Positions 8,373 through 17,046 of a stretch of 64,000 nt of DNA are shown here, one piece after another (positions within the stretch are counted from its first letter, which is position 1; every line of letters begins with the position of its first letter). Location of the stretch: positions 2,046,001-2,110,000 of the forward strand of contig NZ_BDCO01000002.1 in assembly GCF_001613545.1 (NCBI RefSeq), read 5' to 3'. Under the pieces are notes generated by a model. It ran no database searches, was not told the DNA's origin, and was given only the letters and a program-made list of their open reading frames with translations. The translations under genes and the position numbers were made by a program. Origin of the DNA: Terrimicrobium sacchariphilum. GTDB taxonomy: Bacteria > Verrucomicrobiota > Verrucomicrobiia > Chthoniobacterales > Terrimicrobiaceae.

Positions 8373-9752
8373 ATGCTAACCTCCCCGACCTCATCTTTGG
8401 CGCGCATTGCGTTCCTTTTCTGTTGTCTAGCCTTCTTCGTTCCGAATAGTCCGGCACAGACGACTGATTCCCGCCCCGGGATTGCTCTCGTCAAACCCCA
8501 GCCCTGGTCCAAGCCGACAGAGGCTACCGTATCGGAGTTTGTCGGCTACGTAGACCGCACGCCCGAGGGCGCTTCTGGAGCCGGGTATTATGAGCTCAAG
8601 ACCAAGCAGGGTGATAAGCGGCAGGTACCGGCCTCGCGGATCGTCAAGCTGATCGTCTATCCCGATGTCACCGTGTATTCGCGCATCATCTCAGCGAGTG
8701 ATCGTGAGACCCTCGCCAGTGCCGCGGCAGATTTGAAGTCCACCATTGCAGATTATCCCTCGACCCGAACGTACCTCGACCCCTCGGTCAAAGCCTTGAA
8801 CAAGGAACTCGCCCAGTACGATGCGGGAAATGTGAAAATCGATGGAAGCTGGGTGTCCCGTGAGAGCTACATTGCAGGGCAGGTTCGTGGCCTCGGCGGC
8901 CAGCTCCGCTCCGATATCGCACGCGCGCAGCCTACCAGCAGTTTCGACCTTCATACCGATCCGCGTTTCGTCGGCCTTCAGGACATGGCGGCGACGAGCG
9001 CCAGCGCCAAGACGCTGGTCACTGAGCTTTCCGAAACATACGACAAGCTCCTCCGAGCCGAATCCCGGCAGGCCCTCCTGGCGTCCTTTGATTCCAATGC
9101 TCTTGCGTTTTCCGAGGCTCAGGGTGCGGTGGAGCGTCTCAAGAGCTTGAAGCCCGAGGAGGACCCTCGCAGCCAGGCTTTTATCAAGAAATGGGATGCC
9201 TCCATGGATATGGTCAAACAGCTGCGCTCTCGCGCCGAGCCGCTGGCCAGGGAATTCGACGACCAGATGAAAAATGTCACCGATGTCGCGATACCGCCGC
9301 TCGCTTCGCCGGAGTTGCTGCCCAAGATCAACAGCCTCGATGGTGATGTGAAGGTCTTCCTGGCCACCAAGCCCGCCCCGGTGCTGATCAATGAGAGTGA
9401 TCTGGCGATCAGCCTGACCTCGATCTCATCGGCTTTCAGCAAACTCCAGACCCTTTTCCCTGCCCGGGAGTTCCTCCAGGCCAAGGAACTGCTCGATCCG
9501 CTGGTGGCGCGTTCTTCCGTGGTTGGCCCGGAAACCAAGCGGGTAGCCGGGCTGCTCCAGACCTACGTGAGCGAGCGTATCCGGGATTTCTCGCGTCAGC
9601 GTGAGGAAGCCAAGATTCTCCTCGATTCCGGTAAGCAGAAGGAGGCTTTGGAAAAATTCGAGGCCGCCTTTGCCGTCATCCCCGATCCTACTGTGGGAGA
9701 GCAGGTGAGCCAGCTCAAGGAAGCTCTGGGACTCACGGCAGATAAGAAATGA
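8373..9752 (+). CDS. Secreted protein of unknown function
   Basis: A 459-residue protein with a clear signal peptide (about residues 8-29, ending SPAQ). The mature part begins with a small beta region containing TKQGDKRQVPASRIVKLIVYP, then becomes mostly helical with many Ala, Lys, Glu and Leu (about 100-455). The C-terminal end, LLDSGKQKEALEKFEAAFAVIP, looks like a single TPR-type helix pair. I do not recognise a family. It is probably periplasmic or surface-exposed. The thioesterase gene follows on the same strand after a GC-rich palindrome, so the two may not share a transcript. Confidence 0.75.
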   Translation: MLTSPTSSLARIAFLFCCLAFFVPNSPAQTTDSRPGIALVKPQPWSKPTEATVSEFVGYVDRTPEGASGAGYYELKTKQGDKRQVPASRIVKLIVYPDVTVYSRIISASDRETLASAAADLKSTIADYPSTRTYLDPSVKALNKELAQYDAGNVKIDGSWVSRESYIAGQVRGLGGQLRSDIARAQPTSSFDLHTDPRFVGLQDMAATSASAKTLVTELSETYDKLLRAESRQALLASFDSNALAFSEAQGAVERLKSLKPEEDPRSQAFIKKWDASMDMVKQLRSRAEPLAREFDDQMKNVTDVAIPPLASPELLPKINSLDGDVKVFLATKPAPVLINESDLAISLTSISSAFSKLQTLFPAREFLQAKELLDPLVARSSVVGPETKRVAGLLQTYVSERIRDFSRQREEAKILLDSGKQKEALEKFEAAFAVIPDPTVGEQVSQLKEALGLTADKK

Positions 9753-9760
9753 TCTTGTGA

Positions 9761-9778
9761 GCGCCGCCTCGGCGGCGC
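9761..9778 (+). terminator. GC-only palindrome after the secreted-protein gene
   Basis: GCGCCGCC, TC, GGCGGCGC form a perfect inverted repeat that folds as a stem with a 4-nt loop. It begins 8 nt after the upstream stop codon. There is no T tract. It lies inside the frame of the thioesterase if the GTG at 9757 were used, which argues for the ATG at 9790. Confidence 0.35.
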
Positions 9779-9789
9779 ATATCCGGCGG

Positions 9790-10215
9790 ATGGAAGTTTC
9801 GGACCGCTGCCGCATCTCCACGGATATCCGGGTGATGTATTTCGACACCGACGCCGGGGGCGTCGTGCACAATATCGTTTACCTGCGGTTCATTGAGACC
9901 GCGCGCACGCTGCTCGCCATGAACATGGGGATGAGCTTTGAGGAGATCAAGCGCACCCAGATTCACCCGGTCGTCGTGCGCACCGAGATCGACTACAAGC
10001 GCCCGGCCGTGCTCGGCGATATCGTGGTCGTCAATGGCTGGCTGGCGGAGACGACGCCCGCCCGGTTTTGGGTGGAGTTTGAGATTGTCCGTCCCTCGGA
10101 CTCGACCCTGCTCGTGAAGTGCCGGCAGTCGCTTGCCCTCGTCCAGATGCCGGCGGGCAAGCTCATCCGCCTGCCGGAGGGCTTCCCGGAGAATTTTGTC
10201 ATGCCTGCCGCGTGA
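9790..10215 (+). CDS. Acyl-CoA thioesterase, YbgC/4-hydroxybenzoyl-CoA thioesterase family
   Basis: A 141-residue single hot-dog domain. The family signature VMYFDTDAGGVVHNIVYLRFIETAR is present with the catalytic Asp in DTDAGGVVH. These enzymes hydrolyse acyl-CoA thioesters; in proteobacteria YbgC sits with Tol-Pal, but no tol gene is here. The ATG at 9790 is preferred; a GTG at 9757 would add 11 residues but covers a stable palindrome. The stop codon overlaps the GTG start of the next gene (GTGA, 10212-10215), so the two are probably translationally coupled, hinting at a lipid or cell-envelope task. Confidence 0.85.
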   Translation: MEVSDRCRISTDIRVMYFDTDAGGVVHNIVYLRFIETARTLLAMNMGMSFEEIKRTQIHPVVVRTEIDYKRPAVLGDIVVVNGWLAETTPARFWVEFEIVRPSDSTLLVKCRQSLALVQMPAGKLIRLPEGFPENFVMPAA

Positions 10216-11888
10216 ACGCGTCGCGGACTCTGCTTCTCAGCGCCCTCGTCGGCCTCGCTCTCGGCCTCACGGTTTTGACCGGAGGGTGGGGGAATCTTTA
10301 CAACGAGACCGACGGGCAGTACGGCGGCGCCGCCAAGGTCATGGCCGAGGGCGGTTCCTGGCTCGTCCCGCTGAACAACGACATCCCGCGTCTCGTGAAG
10401 CCGCCTCTGCTCTACTGGGCAATGGCCGGCTCGATGCAGGTCTTTGGCGTCAACGAATTCGCCGCCCGCCTGCCCGGGGCGCTTTCCTGGTGCGCGGTCG
10501 CTGTATTGACATTTCTCCTGGGAGAACGGCTAGGCGGTTCCTGGCGGGGCTTTGTCGCGGGGGCGGTGATGTTGACGGGCTTGGGAACGTTCACGCTCGG
10601 GCGCATTGTCATGCCGGAGCCAACGTTCGTGGCCTTCATTGTCGGAGCCCTTTATTGCGCGGTGACCGGGGCCGATACGGGGCGGCGCGGCTGGTTCCTT
10701 GGTTTCTGGGTCTGTGCCGCGCTGGCGAGCTTCGTCAAAGGCTGGCACGGCCTGCTCTATCCCCTGGCCATCGTCCTTGTCCTGATGGCGCTCGATCGAG
10801 AGGCGCGCCGCAGGTATCTGCCCATCCTTTCCTGGCAGGGCTTGCTTATCTTCCTTGTCATCAACGTGCCGTGGTATGCCTACATCGAGTGGCGCTTCCC
10901 CGGGTACCTGGGAAATCTCATCTACGGTGAACAGATCGGCCACATCGTCGGCTCGCATGCTCCCGCGACGGATTACACCAACGTTCCTCGCTGGCAGTTT
11001 CTCCTGCTTCATGTCGCGTGGTTTTTCCCCTGGCTCCTGCTTGCTCTCACGGCCCGGCGAGATTCCCCGGCGACCTCCTCTTCGCTCTCCCGGCTGGTCT
11101 GGATCTGGGCCGTCCTGGTGCTGGCGTCAGTCCTCCTGACCGGGCAGCGACAGGATTACTATGCCATGGCCATGTGGCCCGCGGCGGCGTTGATTTTCTC
11201 CAGCCGCTTGCAAGGGCGGATTCCCCGCTGGGCGGTGGGAGTCCTCGCTGCCGTGCTCGTGGCTGGAGCCGTCTTTTGTATCTGGGGAGTTCCGAAACTG
11301 ACCGGCGCGTCGTCCACCGCCAGTGTGAGCGAACGCTCCACGGCCTGGAATACCGTGGTCAATTTCGACGCCGGGGTCTGGAAAAGCCTTTGGCTTACGG
11401 CCGTTCTCGCCGTGGGCGGAGCGGCCATTGCGGCCGTGGCAGCGGTCATTGTGCAGGGGAAGGCGCGTTTTCTTGCCGTGCTCGCGGTGGCCATATCCCT
11501 GGATCTCGGGGCCCTGAGTGGTACGGCCATCGTCGCTCCCTATTTCTCCCTCGGAACTTTAGAGGATGAACTTGCGCAATTTCCCAAGGCCCGCGTCGTC
11601 TTCGATGGCGACATCGATACCGCGAGCAGCCTCCTCTTTTACTGTGATCTCCCGGTGGTTTTGCTGAACCGCAACCCCAATCAGGATTTCATCGTTCGCA
11701 AGTTCGGAATTGGGCGCGATCGCTTCGTGGATCAAAACCAGCTCAAGGCTCTGTGGGACGGCAATCAACCGCTTCTCTTCGTCGCGGAGAAACGCGATCA
11801 TGACAAGTGGGCTAATCTCCTCGGAGTGAGTGGGTTGAGGTCCGTTGGTGACAGTGGCACGCAGGTGCTGTTCTGGAACGGTCGCTAG
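10212..11888 (+). CDS. ArnT/PMT-family integral membrane glycosyltransferase (GT83/GT39-like)
   Basis: A 558-residue protein with about 10-12 membrane segments. The N-terminal periplasmic loop carries NETDGQYGGAAKVMAEG and LVPLNNDIPRLVKPPLLYW, the acidic and KPPLxYW motifs of the ArnT/PMT superfamily, which transfers sugars from polyprenyl-phosphate carriers to lipid A or proteins on the periplasmic side. A further conserved stretch, FAARLPGALSW, follows. A soluble ~80-residue C-terminal part is present. The GTG at 10212 overlaps the stop of the thioesterase. The actual acceptor cannot be told; lipid A modification is plausible. Confidence 0.85.
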   Translation: MNASRTLLLSALVGLALGLTVLTGGWGNLYNETDGQYGGAAKVMAEGGSWLVPLNNDIPRLVKPPLLYWAMAGSMQVFGVNEFAARLPGALSWCAVAVLTFLLGERLGGSWRGFVAGAVMLTGLGTFTLGRIVMPEPTFVAFIVGALYCAVTGADTGRRGWFLGFWVCAALASFVKGWHGLLYPLAIVLVLMALDREARRRYLPILSWQGLLIFLVINVPWYAYIEWRFPGYLGNLIYGEQIGHIVGSHAPATDYTNVPRWQFLLLHVAWFFPWLLLALTARRDSPATSSSLSRLVWIWAVLVLASVLLTGQRQDYYAMAMWPAAALIFSSRLQGRIPRWAVGVLAAVLVAGAVFCIWGVPKLTGASSTASVSERSTAWNTVVNFDAGVWKSLWLTAVLAVGGAAIAAVAAVIVQGKARFLAVLAVAISLDLGALSGTAIVAPYFSLGTLEDELAQFPKARVVFDGDIDTASSLLFYCDLPVVLLNRNPNQDFIVRKFGIGRDRFVDQNQLKALWDGNQPLLFVAEKRDHDKWANLLGVSGLRSVGDSGTQVLFWNGR

Positions 11889-11933
11889 ATTCTTTCATTG
11901 GCACCTCCGGGCGTTTCCGTGTAGTTCCTCTTT

Positions 11934-12854
11934 ATGGAGAATCTGATTATCGTGGGCACTGGCTGTGCGGGACTGACCGCCGCCATCTACGCCTCACGCG
12001 CCAACCTTTCGCCCTTGGTTTTGCAGGGCAAGCTGCCTGGCGGGCAGTTGACCACCACCACGCTGGTGGAGAATTTTCCGGGCTTCCCCGAGGGAGTCGA
12101 CGGCCCCGATCTCATCATGCGCATGCAGCAGCAGGCGGAGAAATTCGGCGCCCGCTTCCAGTATGGCTTCGTTGAGGAGTACGAGCATCTCGGCACACAC
12201 TCCCGCCTGAAGATCGATGGCGAGTGGGTGGAAACCCGCGCGCTCATCGTGGCGAGCGGGGCTTCCCCTCGTTATCTCGGCATCGACCGCGAGCACGAGC
12301 TCATCGGCCATGGCGTGACCTCCTGCGCGACTTGCGACGGAGCGTTCTACCGCAATGTCCCTGTTTGCGTCGTCGGCGGCGGCGACTCGGCCTGCGAGGA
12401 AGCGACCTTCCTCACGCGCTTTGCCTCGACCGTTTACCTCATCCATCGTCGTGACACTCTGCGTGCCTCGAAGATCATGGCCGACCGCGCGCTGGCCAAT
12501 CCCAAGGTGAAGCCGGTTTGGAACTCCGCCATCACCGAGTACATCACGGATGAGAGCGGCGAGGTCACCTCGGTGAAGCTCAAGGATCTCGTCACCGGCG
12601 AAATCTCCGACTTGGAGGTGAAGTGCGTTTTTGTCGCCATCGGCCACGAGCCGAATACGGCGGCCTTCCGCGGCAAACTCGATACCGATGAGAATGGTTA
12701 TCTCATCCAGGTTGAAGGAACCCGCACAAACCTTCCCGGCGTGTTTGCCGCAGGCGACGTGGCCGACCACGTCTACCGGCAGGCCATCACGGCGGCGGGG
12801 CAGGGATGCGCGGCGGCGATCGATGCAGAACGCTGGCTCGCCACGCTCGAATAG
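11934..12854 (+). CDS. trxB: Thioredoxin reductase
   Basis: A 306-residue flavoprotein that passes NADPH electrons to thioredoxin in the cytoplasm. The N-terminal FAD site is VGTGCAGLTAAIYASRA, the redox-active pair is C131-A-T-C134 in SCATCDGAFYRN, the NADPH site is VVGGGDSACEEA, and the C-terminal FAD contact GVFAAGDV...RQAITAAGQG is intact. Length and CATC spacing match bacterial low-molecular-weight TrxB. One difference is GTGCAG where many have GSGPAG; the added Cys is unusual but outside the active site. Confidence 0.96.
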   Translation: MENLIIVGTGCAGLTAAIYASRANLSPLVLQGKLPGGQLTTTTLVENFPGFPEGVDGPDLIMRMQQQAEKFGARFQYGFVEEYEHLGTHSRLKIDGEWVETRALIVASGASPRYLGIDREHELIGHGVTSCATCDGAFYRNVPVCVVGGGDSACEEATFLTRFASTVYLIHRRDTLRASKIMADRALANPKVKPVWNSAITEYITDESGEVTSVKLKDLVTGEISDLEVKCVFVAIGHEPNTAAFRGKLDTDENGYLIQVEGTRTNLPGVFAAGDVADHVYRQAITAAGQGCAAAIDAERWLATLE

Positions 12855-12884
12855 GGCGTCTTCCCTCTTCCCGGCATCGTACGA

Positions 12885-14057
12885 ATGAAGGTCTGCGACC
12901 TCACGCAGTTTTACTCTCCCGTCAGTGGAGGGGTCCGCAGATATATCGAGCAGAAGGTGGCGTACATCCGCCGCCATCGGCCCGATTGTCAGCACGTGCT
13001 TGTCGTTCCGGGCAAGCGCACGGAATGCGTCGGAGATGATGTTGCCAAGGTGTACACCATCGAGTCCCCGATGGTGTCGCGCACCTCGCGCTATCGCATC
13101 CTGCTCAAGCTCCACCTCGTCGAGGAGGTGCTGGAAAAGGAGCGGCCCGACATCATCGAGTCCGGAGACCCCTACCAGCTCGCGTGGAAGGCCATTGCCT
13201 CCGGGGACGGCCTCGATATCCCCGTCATTGGGTTTTATCACTCGCACTTTCCCGAAGCCTACATTCGCTCGGTGGCAAAGTTCTTCGGCAAGACCGCCGT
13301 GTCTGTCGCGGAGGACTGGGCAAAGCGATACGTGAAGACGTTGTATAACCAGTTCCACCGTACGCTGGTGCCAAGCCCCAATCTCGTCTCGCTCTTGCAG
13401 GACTGGGGCGTAGAGCGGGTTGAAGGCATCGATCTCGGGGTGGACGATGAAGTGTTTGTCCCTTCTGACATACCTGTGGAGGGTTTTCGCCGCGAGCATG
13501 AGATTCCCGAGGATGCGCGGCTGCTTCTCTACGTCGGTCGTCTGGCTTCTGAGAAAAACGTGGTTACGCTTTTTGACGCCTTCGATATTCTGCACCGCCA
13601 GTCACCCGGCAAATATCATCTGCTCGTGGTTGGGGATGGCTCTCTGCGCTCATCCATGCTTCGCCTGAAAGAGTCGACCAACGCCGTAAGCTGGATGGAG
13701 TTTTGCAGCGACCCATATAAACTGGCCGAGGTCTATCGCAGCGCAGACCTGTTCGTGCATCCCGGCGTGCAGGAGACCTTTGGCCTCGTCACTCTTGAAA
13801 GCCAGGCCTGCGGCACGCCGGTCATCGGCATCCGCGGCAGCTACATGGACCGCATCATTTTCTCCAATCAGGTCCACTGGGCGGCGGAAAATACCCCGCA
13901 GTCCCTGGCGGCAGCCATCGAGAACAAGTTTGGCGAGGATCTCCACCTCACCGGCCTGCAGGCCAGCCATGAAGCCCGGACCCGCTATTCCTGGAAGTCC
14001 GTCTTCGGTCGGATGTTTGGCATCTACGACGACGTGATCGCCAACTACCACCCCTGA
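12885..14057 (+). CDS. Glycosyltransferase family 4
   Basis: A 390-residue GT-B enzyme. The N-terminal half has DLTQFYSPVSGGVRRYIEQK, a typical acceptor-side start for GT4. The C-terminal half has LLYVGRLASEKNVVTLFDA and the E-x7-E motif in HPGVQETFGLVTLESQACGTPVIG. Enzymes of this family use UDP- or GDP-sugars; relatives make mannosylated lipids or sulfolipid. It starts 30 bp after trxB on the same strand and may share its transcript. The donor and acceptor are unknown. Confidence 0.9.
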   Translation: MKVCDLTQFYSPVSGGVRRYIEQKVAYIRRHRPDCQHVLVVPGKRTECVGDDVAKVYTIESPMVSRTSRYRILLKLHLVEEVLEKERPDIIESGDPYQLAWKAIASGDGLDIPVIGFYHSHFPEAYIRSVAKFFGKTAVSVAEDWAKRYVKTLYNQFHRTLVPSPNLVSLLQDWGVERVEGIDLGVDDEVFVPSDIPVEGFRREHEIPEDARLLLYVGRLASEKNVVTLFDAFDILHRQSPGKYHLLVVGDGSLRSSMLRLKESTNAVSWMEFCSDPYKLAEVYRSADLFVHPGVQETFGLVTLESQACGTPVIGIRGSYMDRIIFSNQVHWAAENTPQSLAAAIENKFGEDLHLTGLQASHEARTRYSWKSVFGRMFGIYDDVIANYHP

Positions 14058-14058
14058 G

Positions 14059-14466
14059 TCAACGCGCCATGCCCGGGATGCGTCCCGGCGGCATCGAGCC
14101 AATCTCGGCCATCTTGGCGGCGTTCTTCGCCCGTTCCTTGGCGACGATTTCCTTGTACTTCAGGAAGTTCTCCTCGTTCCCGACAAAAATGCGCCCGTTC
14201 GCGGGATCGGCGTATTTATAGATCACCGTTTGATTGCTCTGCTCGATGGAAACGACCTTGTTGGGCGGCAACTGTCGCAAGACCTCGGTGTCGGCAAAGG
14301 ATGTGACTTTCTCCTCTTGAAACCCGGCCTTGAGCAGGCGGCGTTCATCGGCTTCCGCCGCGCCTTGTTTGAGCAGGGCGCAGCCTGTCAGCAAAAGAGG
14401 AACCGCGCAGAGAAGGGATATCAGGGCGAGAAGGCGAGGGGGATTCATGGCGGTGGTTTTTTCCAT
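14059..14466 (-). CDS. Small lipoprotein, unknown function
   Basis: A 135-residue protein with a lipoprotein signal: basic N-terminus, hydrophobic core LLALISLLCAVPLL and lipobox LLTG-C at about residue 29. The mature part has a YKYADPANGRIFVGNEENF segment that reads like a small SH3-like or domain-of-unknown-function fold, followed by a charged helix and a Pro/Gly/Met tail. The ATG at 14466 has a GGGGG 3 nt upstream; the ATG at 14448 is an alternative that keeps the signal. It is divergent from the GNAT gene, with 17 bp between the start codons. Confidence 0.7.
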   Translation of the reverse strand: MEKTTAMNPPRLLALISLLCAVPLLLTGCALLKQGAAEADERRLLKAGFQEEKVTSFADTEVLRQLPPNKVVSIEQSNQTVIYKYADPANGRIFVGNEENFLKYKEIVAKERAKNAAKMAEIGSMPPGRIPGMAR

Positions 14467-14483
14467 TTACCCCCGGATGCCGG

Positions 14484-15164
14484 TTGCCTACAAACCTTCT
14501 TGTGGCTTTGCCGTCTGATGTAAAAATTCGTAGATACGAGGCGCGCGACCGCGACGCCGTTCGCTGGTTGTGTTGTCAGACGGGGTTTCTGGGCAAGCCG
14601 ATCGATCCGGTCTTTGAAGATCGCGAGCTTTTTGCCGATTACCTGACGAGCTACTACACCGACATCGAGCCGGAGTCGTCCTTCGTCCTCGAGCATGAGG
14701 GACAGGTGAAGGGCTACCTCCTCGGCTCGCGCATGCCGATCAAGCAGCAGTTGCACAACATCTTCCAAAACGCCCGGCTCTTCGTGATCGGCATGTTCCG
14801 ATACCATCGTTACAACCCGGCGACGAAGGAATTCATCGCCTGGATCCTGCGGAATTCCTGGCGCGAGGTGCCGGCCGCCCCGCGCAAGATGGCGCATTTC
14901 CACTTCAACGTCCTCCCCGAGGCTCAGAGCCTGCATGGGACCAAGACCATGATGGACCTGTACTTCGACTACCTGCGCCAGCATGGCGAAAAGGCGGTCT
15001 TTGGACAGATGGTTACTTTTGAAAGTCGCCGCGGAGCCCGCGTGCTGGAGCGTTTTGGATTCCAGGTGCTCGAGCGCAAGGAGATCACCAAGTGGCGCAA
15101 CAAGCACCCCGAGCCGGTTTATCTCACCACCGCGGTGAAGCTGCTTGAGGTTGCTGAAAAATAG
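14484..15164 (+). CDS. GNAT-like N-acetyltransferase
   Basis: A 226-residue protein beginning with VKIRRYEARDRDAVRWLC, the usual first strand and helix of GNAT domains, followed by SSFVLEHEGQVKGYLLGS (central beta-hairpin). The second half (GTKTMMDLYFDYLRQHGEKAVFGQM, ARVLERFGFQVL) fits the acetyl-CoA-binding helix region and the last strand, although the canonical Q/R-x-x-G-x-G/A loop is not clear. Substrate unknown. No in-frame ATG exists near the start; TTG at 14484 or GTG at 14502 must be used. It precedes rmuC by 57 bp. Confidence 0.7.
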   Translation: MPTNLLVALPSDVKIRRYEARDRDAVRWLCCQTGFLGKPIDPVFEDRELFADYLTSYYTDIEPESSFVLEHEGQVKGYLLGSRMPIKQQLHNIFQNARLFVIGMFRYHRYNPATKEFIAWILRNSWREVPAAPRKMAHFHFNVLPEAQSLHGTKTMMDLYFDYLRQHGEKAVFGQMVTFESRRGARVLERFGFQVLERKEITKWRNKHPEPVYLTTAVKLLEVAEK

Positions 15165-15221
15165 ACGGGAAACTCCGGGGTGAGACATGGGATGTCCGAC
15201 CCCATCTGACAGGTTCGCAAA

Positions 15222-16604
15222 ATGACGCTTTTTCTGGTTGGTTTGGGTGCCCTCATCCTGGGTTTTGTGATGGGCAGCCTTGTTTATCTGCTCAAGTCGA
15301 GCCGCGAAACCACGGGGCTCCGCGCTCAGTTGGCGGCGGAACAAACAAAAACAACGGTTCTTTCCACTCAGATTTCGAATGCACGCGAGGCGGATGCTGC
15401 CCAGCGCACCCAAATCGAGGAACTCACCCGCCTGCTCGCCTCGGCCGAGGCGGAGGGGGCAAATCTGCGCCAGCGACTGGATGAGGATTCCGCCCGGCTG
15501 GCCAATCTCCAGAAGCAGTTCACCGCCGAGTTTGAAAATCTCGCCAACCGCGTGCTGGAGGAAAAAAGCACCCGGTTCCTCGCGCAGAACAAGGAAAGCC
15601 TCGCCGTCCTGCTCGATCCGCTCCGCCAGCGCATCGGGGAATTCCGCGAGCGCATTGAGTCGATCCACACCGAGGAGACCAAGGCGACAGCCGCCCTGCG
15701 CGAGCAACTCGTCCAGCTTAAGGATCTCAACCGCCAGATCACCGAGGAGGCGGGCGCGCTGACCCGTGCGCTCAAGGGCGAGTCGAAGACGCAGGGTTCC
15801 TGGGGTGAGCTCATCCTGGAGCGCATCCTGGAGAAGTCCGGTTTGCAGAAGGGTTCGGAATACGAGACGCAGGCCAGTTTCCGCGATGAAGCGGGCGGAC
15901 GGCGCATGCCCGACGTGATCATTCACCTGCCTGAGGGCAAACATATCATCATCGACGCCAAGGTGTCGCTCACCGCTTATGAGCGCCTGGTCAACGCGAC
16001 CACCGATGCCGCCCGGCAGGCCGCCATGAAGGAGCACGCTCTCTCCGTGCGACGTCACGTCGAGGAGCTGGCCCGCAAGGATTACCCGGGTCTCGCCGAT
16101 CTCCAGTCGCCGGATTTTGTCCTCATGTTTGTCCCGGTCGAGACGGCGCTCAATCTCGCGCTCCAGGACGATCCGGAGCTGTACGGCAGCGCGTTTGAGA
16201 AAAACGTCGTGCTGGTTTCCTCCTCCACGCTGCTTATCACCCTGCGCGCCATCGAGAGCGTGTGGCGGCGGCACAAGCAGACGCTCAATGCGCTGGAGAT
16301 CGCCCGCCGCGCCGGGGGCTTGCACGACCAGTTTGTCGCCTTTACCGAGTCCCTGCAGGAAATCGGCCAGCGTCTCGACCAGGCTCGGGGAGCTTATGAT
16401 CAGGCCATGGGGCGGCTGAGCTCGGGACGAGGCAATCTCGTCCGCCGCGTGACCGAACTCCAGAAACTCGGAGCCCGTGCGGAAAAGCAGCTGACCGATT
16501 CTCTCGTGAAACAGTCAGAGGATGAGGAAGCCGAAACGCCGCCCCAAGCTCCGAAAAAGCCCGAAATTCCCGCCCCTGCGCAGGAACGTCTGCTCGGGAT
16601 GTAG
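15222..16604 (+). CDS. rmuC: DNA recombination protein RmuC
   Basis: A 460-residue protein. An N-terminal membrane segment (about residues 2-23) is followed by a long coiled coil (about 25-180), then the RmuC domain with SWGELILERILEKSGLQKG and the restriction-endonuclease-like core MPDVIIHLPEGKHIIIDAK. RmuC limits inversions and processes DNA structures; the nuclease fold is predicted in the family. The C-terminus is Pro/Glu-rich and likely disordered. Length is normal for the family. Confidence 0.93.
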   Translation: MTLFLVGLGALILGFVMGSLVYLLKSSRETTGLRAQLAAEQTKTTVLSTQISNAREADAAQRTQIEELTRLLASAEAEGANLRQRLDEDSARLANLQKQFTAEFENLANRVLEEKSTRFLAQNKESLAVLLDPLRQRIGEFRERIESIHTEETKATAALREQLVQLKDLNRQITEEAGALTRALKGESKTQGSWGELILERILEKSGLQKGSEYETQASFRDEAGGRRMPDVIIHLPEGKHIIIDAKVSLTAYERLVNATTDAARQAAMKEHALSVRRHVEELARKDYPGLADLQSPDFVLMFVPVETALNLALQDDPELYGSAFEKNVVLVSSSTLLITLRAIESVWRRHKQTLNALEIARRAGGLHDQFVAFTESLQEIGQRLDQARGAYDQAMGRLSSGRGNLVRRVTELQKLGARAEKQLTDSLVKQSEDEEAETPPQAPKKPEIPAPAQERLLGM

Positions 16605-16662
16605 GAAATCCCCCGAAAAAATACCCCCTTGCGCTCCGGGGGAAGTGTGTCAGCGTGTTGAT

Positions 16663-16785
16663 GTGAAAACAGCAAAACAACATAGTGCGGTCTTCACGGA
16701 GGTTACCAGGGGAATGATGGTGGCTGCGGTTGCAGTCACCGGCGTACTGGCCATTGCTTTGGCCGGCACGGCGTTTCTCAGGTAA
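16663..16785 (+). CDS. Possible 40-residue single-span membrane peptide
   Basis: A GTG-started frame encodes a short basic N-terminus (VKTAKQH) and one hydrophobic segment (VAAVAVTGVLAIALAG) ending FLR. The pattern is that of a small single-span membrane protein, but the start is GTG, the ribosome-binding site is weak, and short hydrophobic frames arise easily in this base composition. It is the only coding possibility I see between rmuC and the dismutase gene. Confidence 0.3.
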   Translation: MKTAKQHSAVFTEVTRGMMVAAVAVTGVLAIALAGTAFLR

Positions 16786-16983
16786 TATCCTGAGACCTGC
16801 CAGGGAATATTGAGGGAATCTGTCACCGCGTTTTAGCTTCAGCGCGAACCATCCGGGAGCGTCTCAAGCGAACAGGTAAGGGCAGGAACGGGTGCTTTGT
16901 CGCCTGACGATCCTGTCGGCTGATTCGCGCTGCTCGCCGAGAACCGGCGGCAGGTCCCTCGATAGACCTCTGTTTCACACATA
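16786..16983. other. Intergenic stretch without recognised content
   Basis: I find no gene, tRNA or known riboswitch in these ~200 bp. There are several GC-rich short inverted repeats (for example around 16936-16960), but nothing that matches a structured RNA family I can name. Confidence 0.4.
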
Positions 16984-17038
16984 AAGAAGGCGGCCGATCC
17001 GGTGAAAATTCCGGGAAATCGGCCGCCTCTTCTTTTTG
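16984..17038. terminator. Strong bidirectional rho-independent terminator
   Basis: GCGGCCGAT and ATCGGCCGC form the main stem, capped by an inner CCGG/CCGG stem with a TGAAAATT loop. The outer flanks AGAAG and CTTCT extend it. A T-rich tract (CTTCTTTTT) follows on the plus strand, and AAAGAAG on the other side gives TTCTTTA on the minus strand. It lies just past the stop codon of the dismutase gene. Confidence 0.8.
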
Positions 17039-17046
17039 CGCCGAGA

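Noticed and set aside
11994-13595. 533-residue minus-strand frame
   Set aside because: Antisense to trxB and the GT4 gene, both of which have complete motifs; composition is typical of a shadow frame.
14445-16325. 626-residue minus-strand frame
   Set aside because: Antisense to the GNAT gene and rmuC and spans the gap between them without any start signal or motif.
16786-16983. Possible structured RNA between rmuC and the dismutase gene
   Set aside because: Some short inverted repeats exist, but none matches a known RNA family, and there is no promoter in front.
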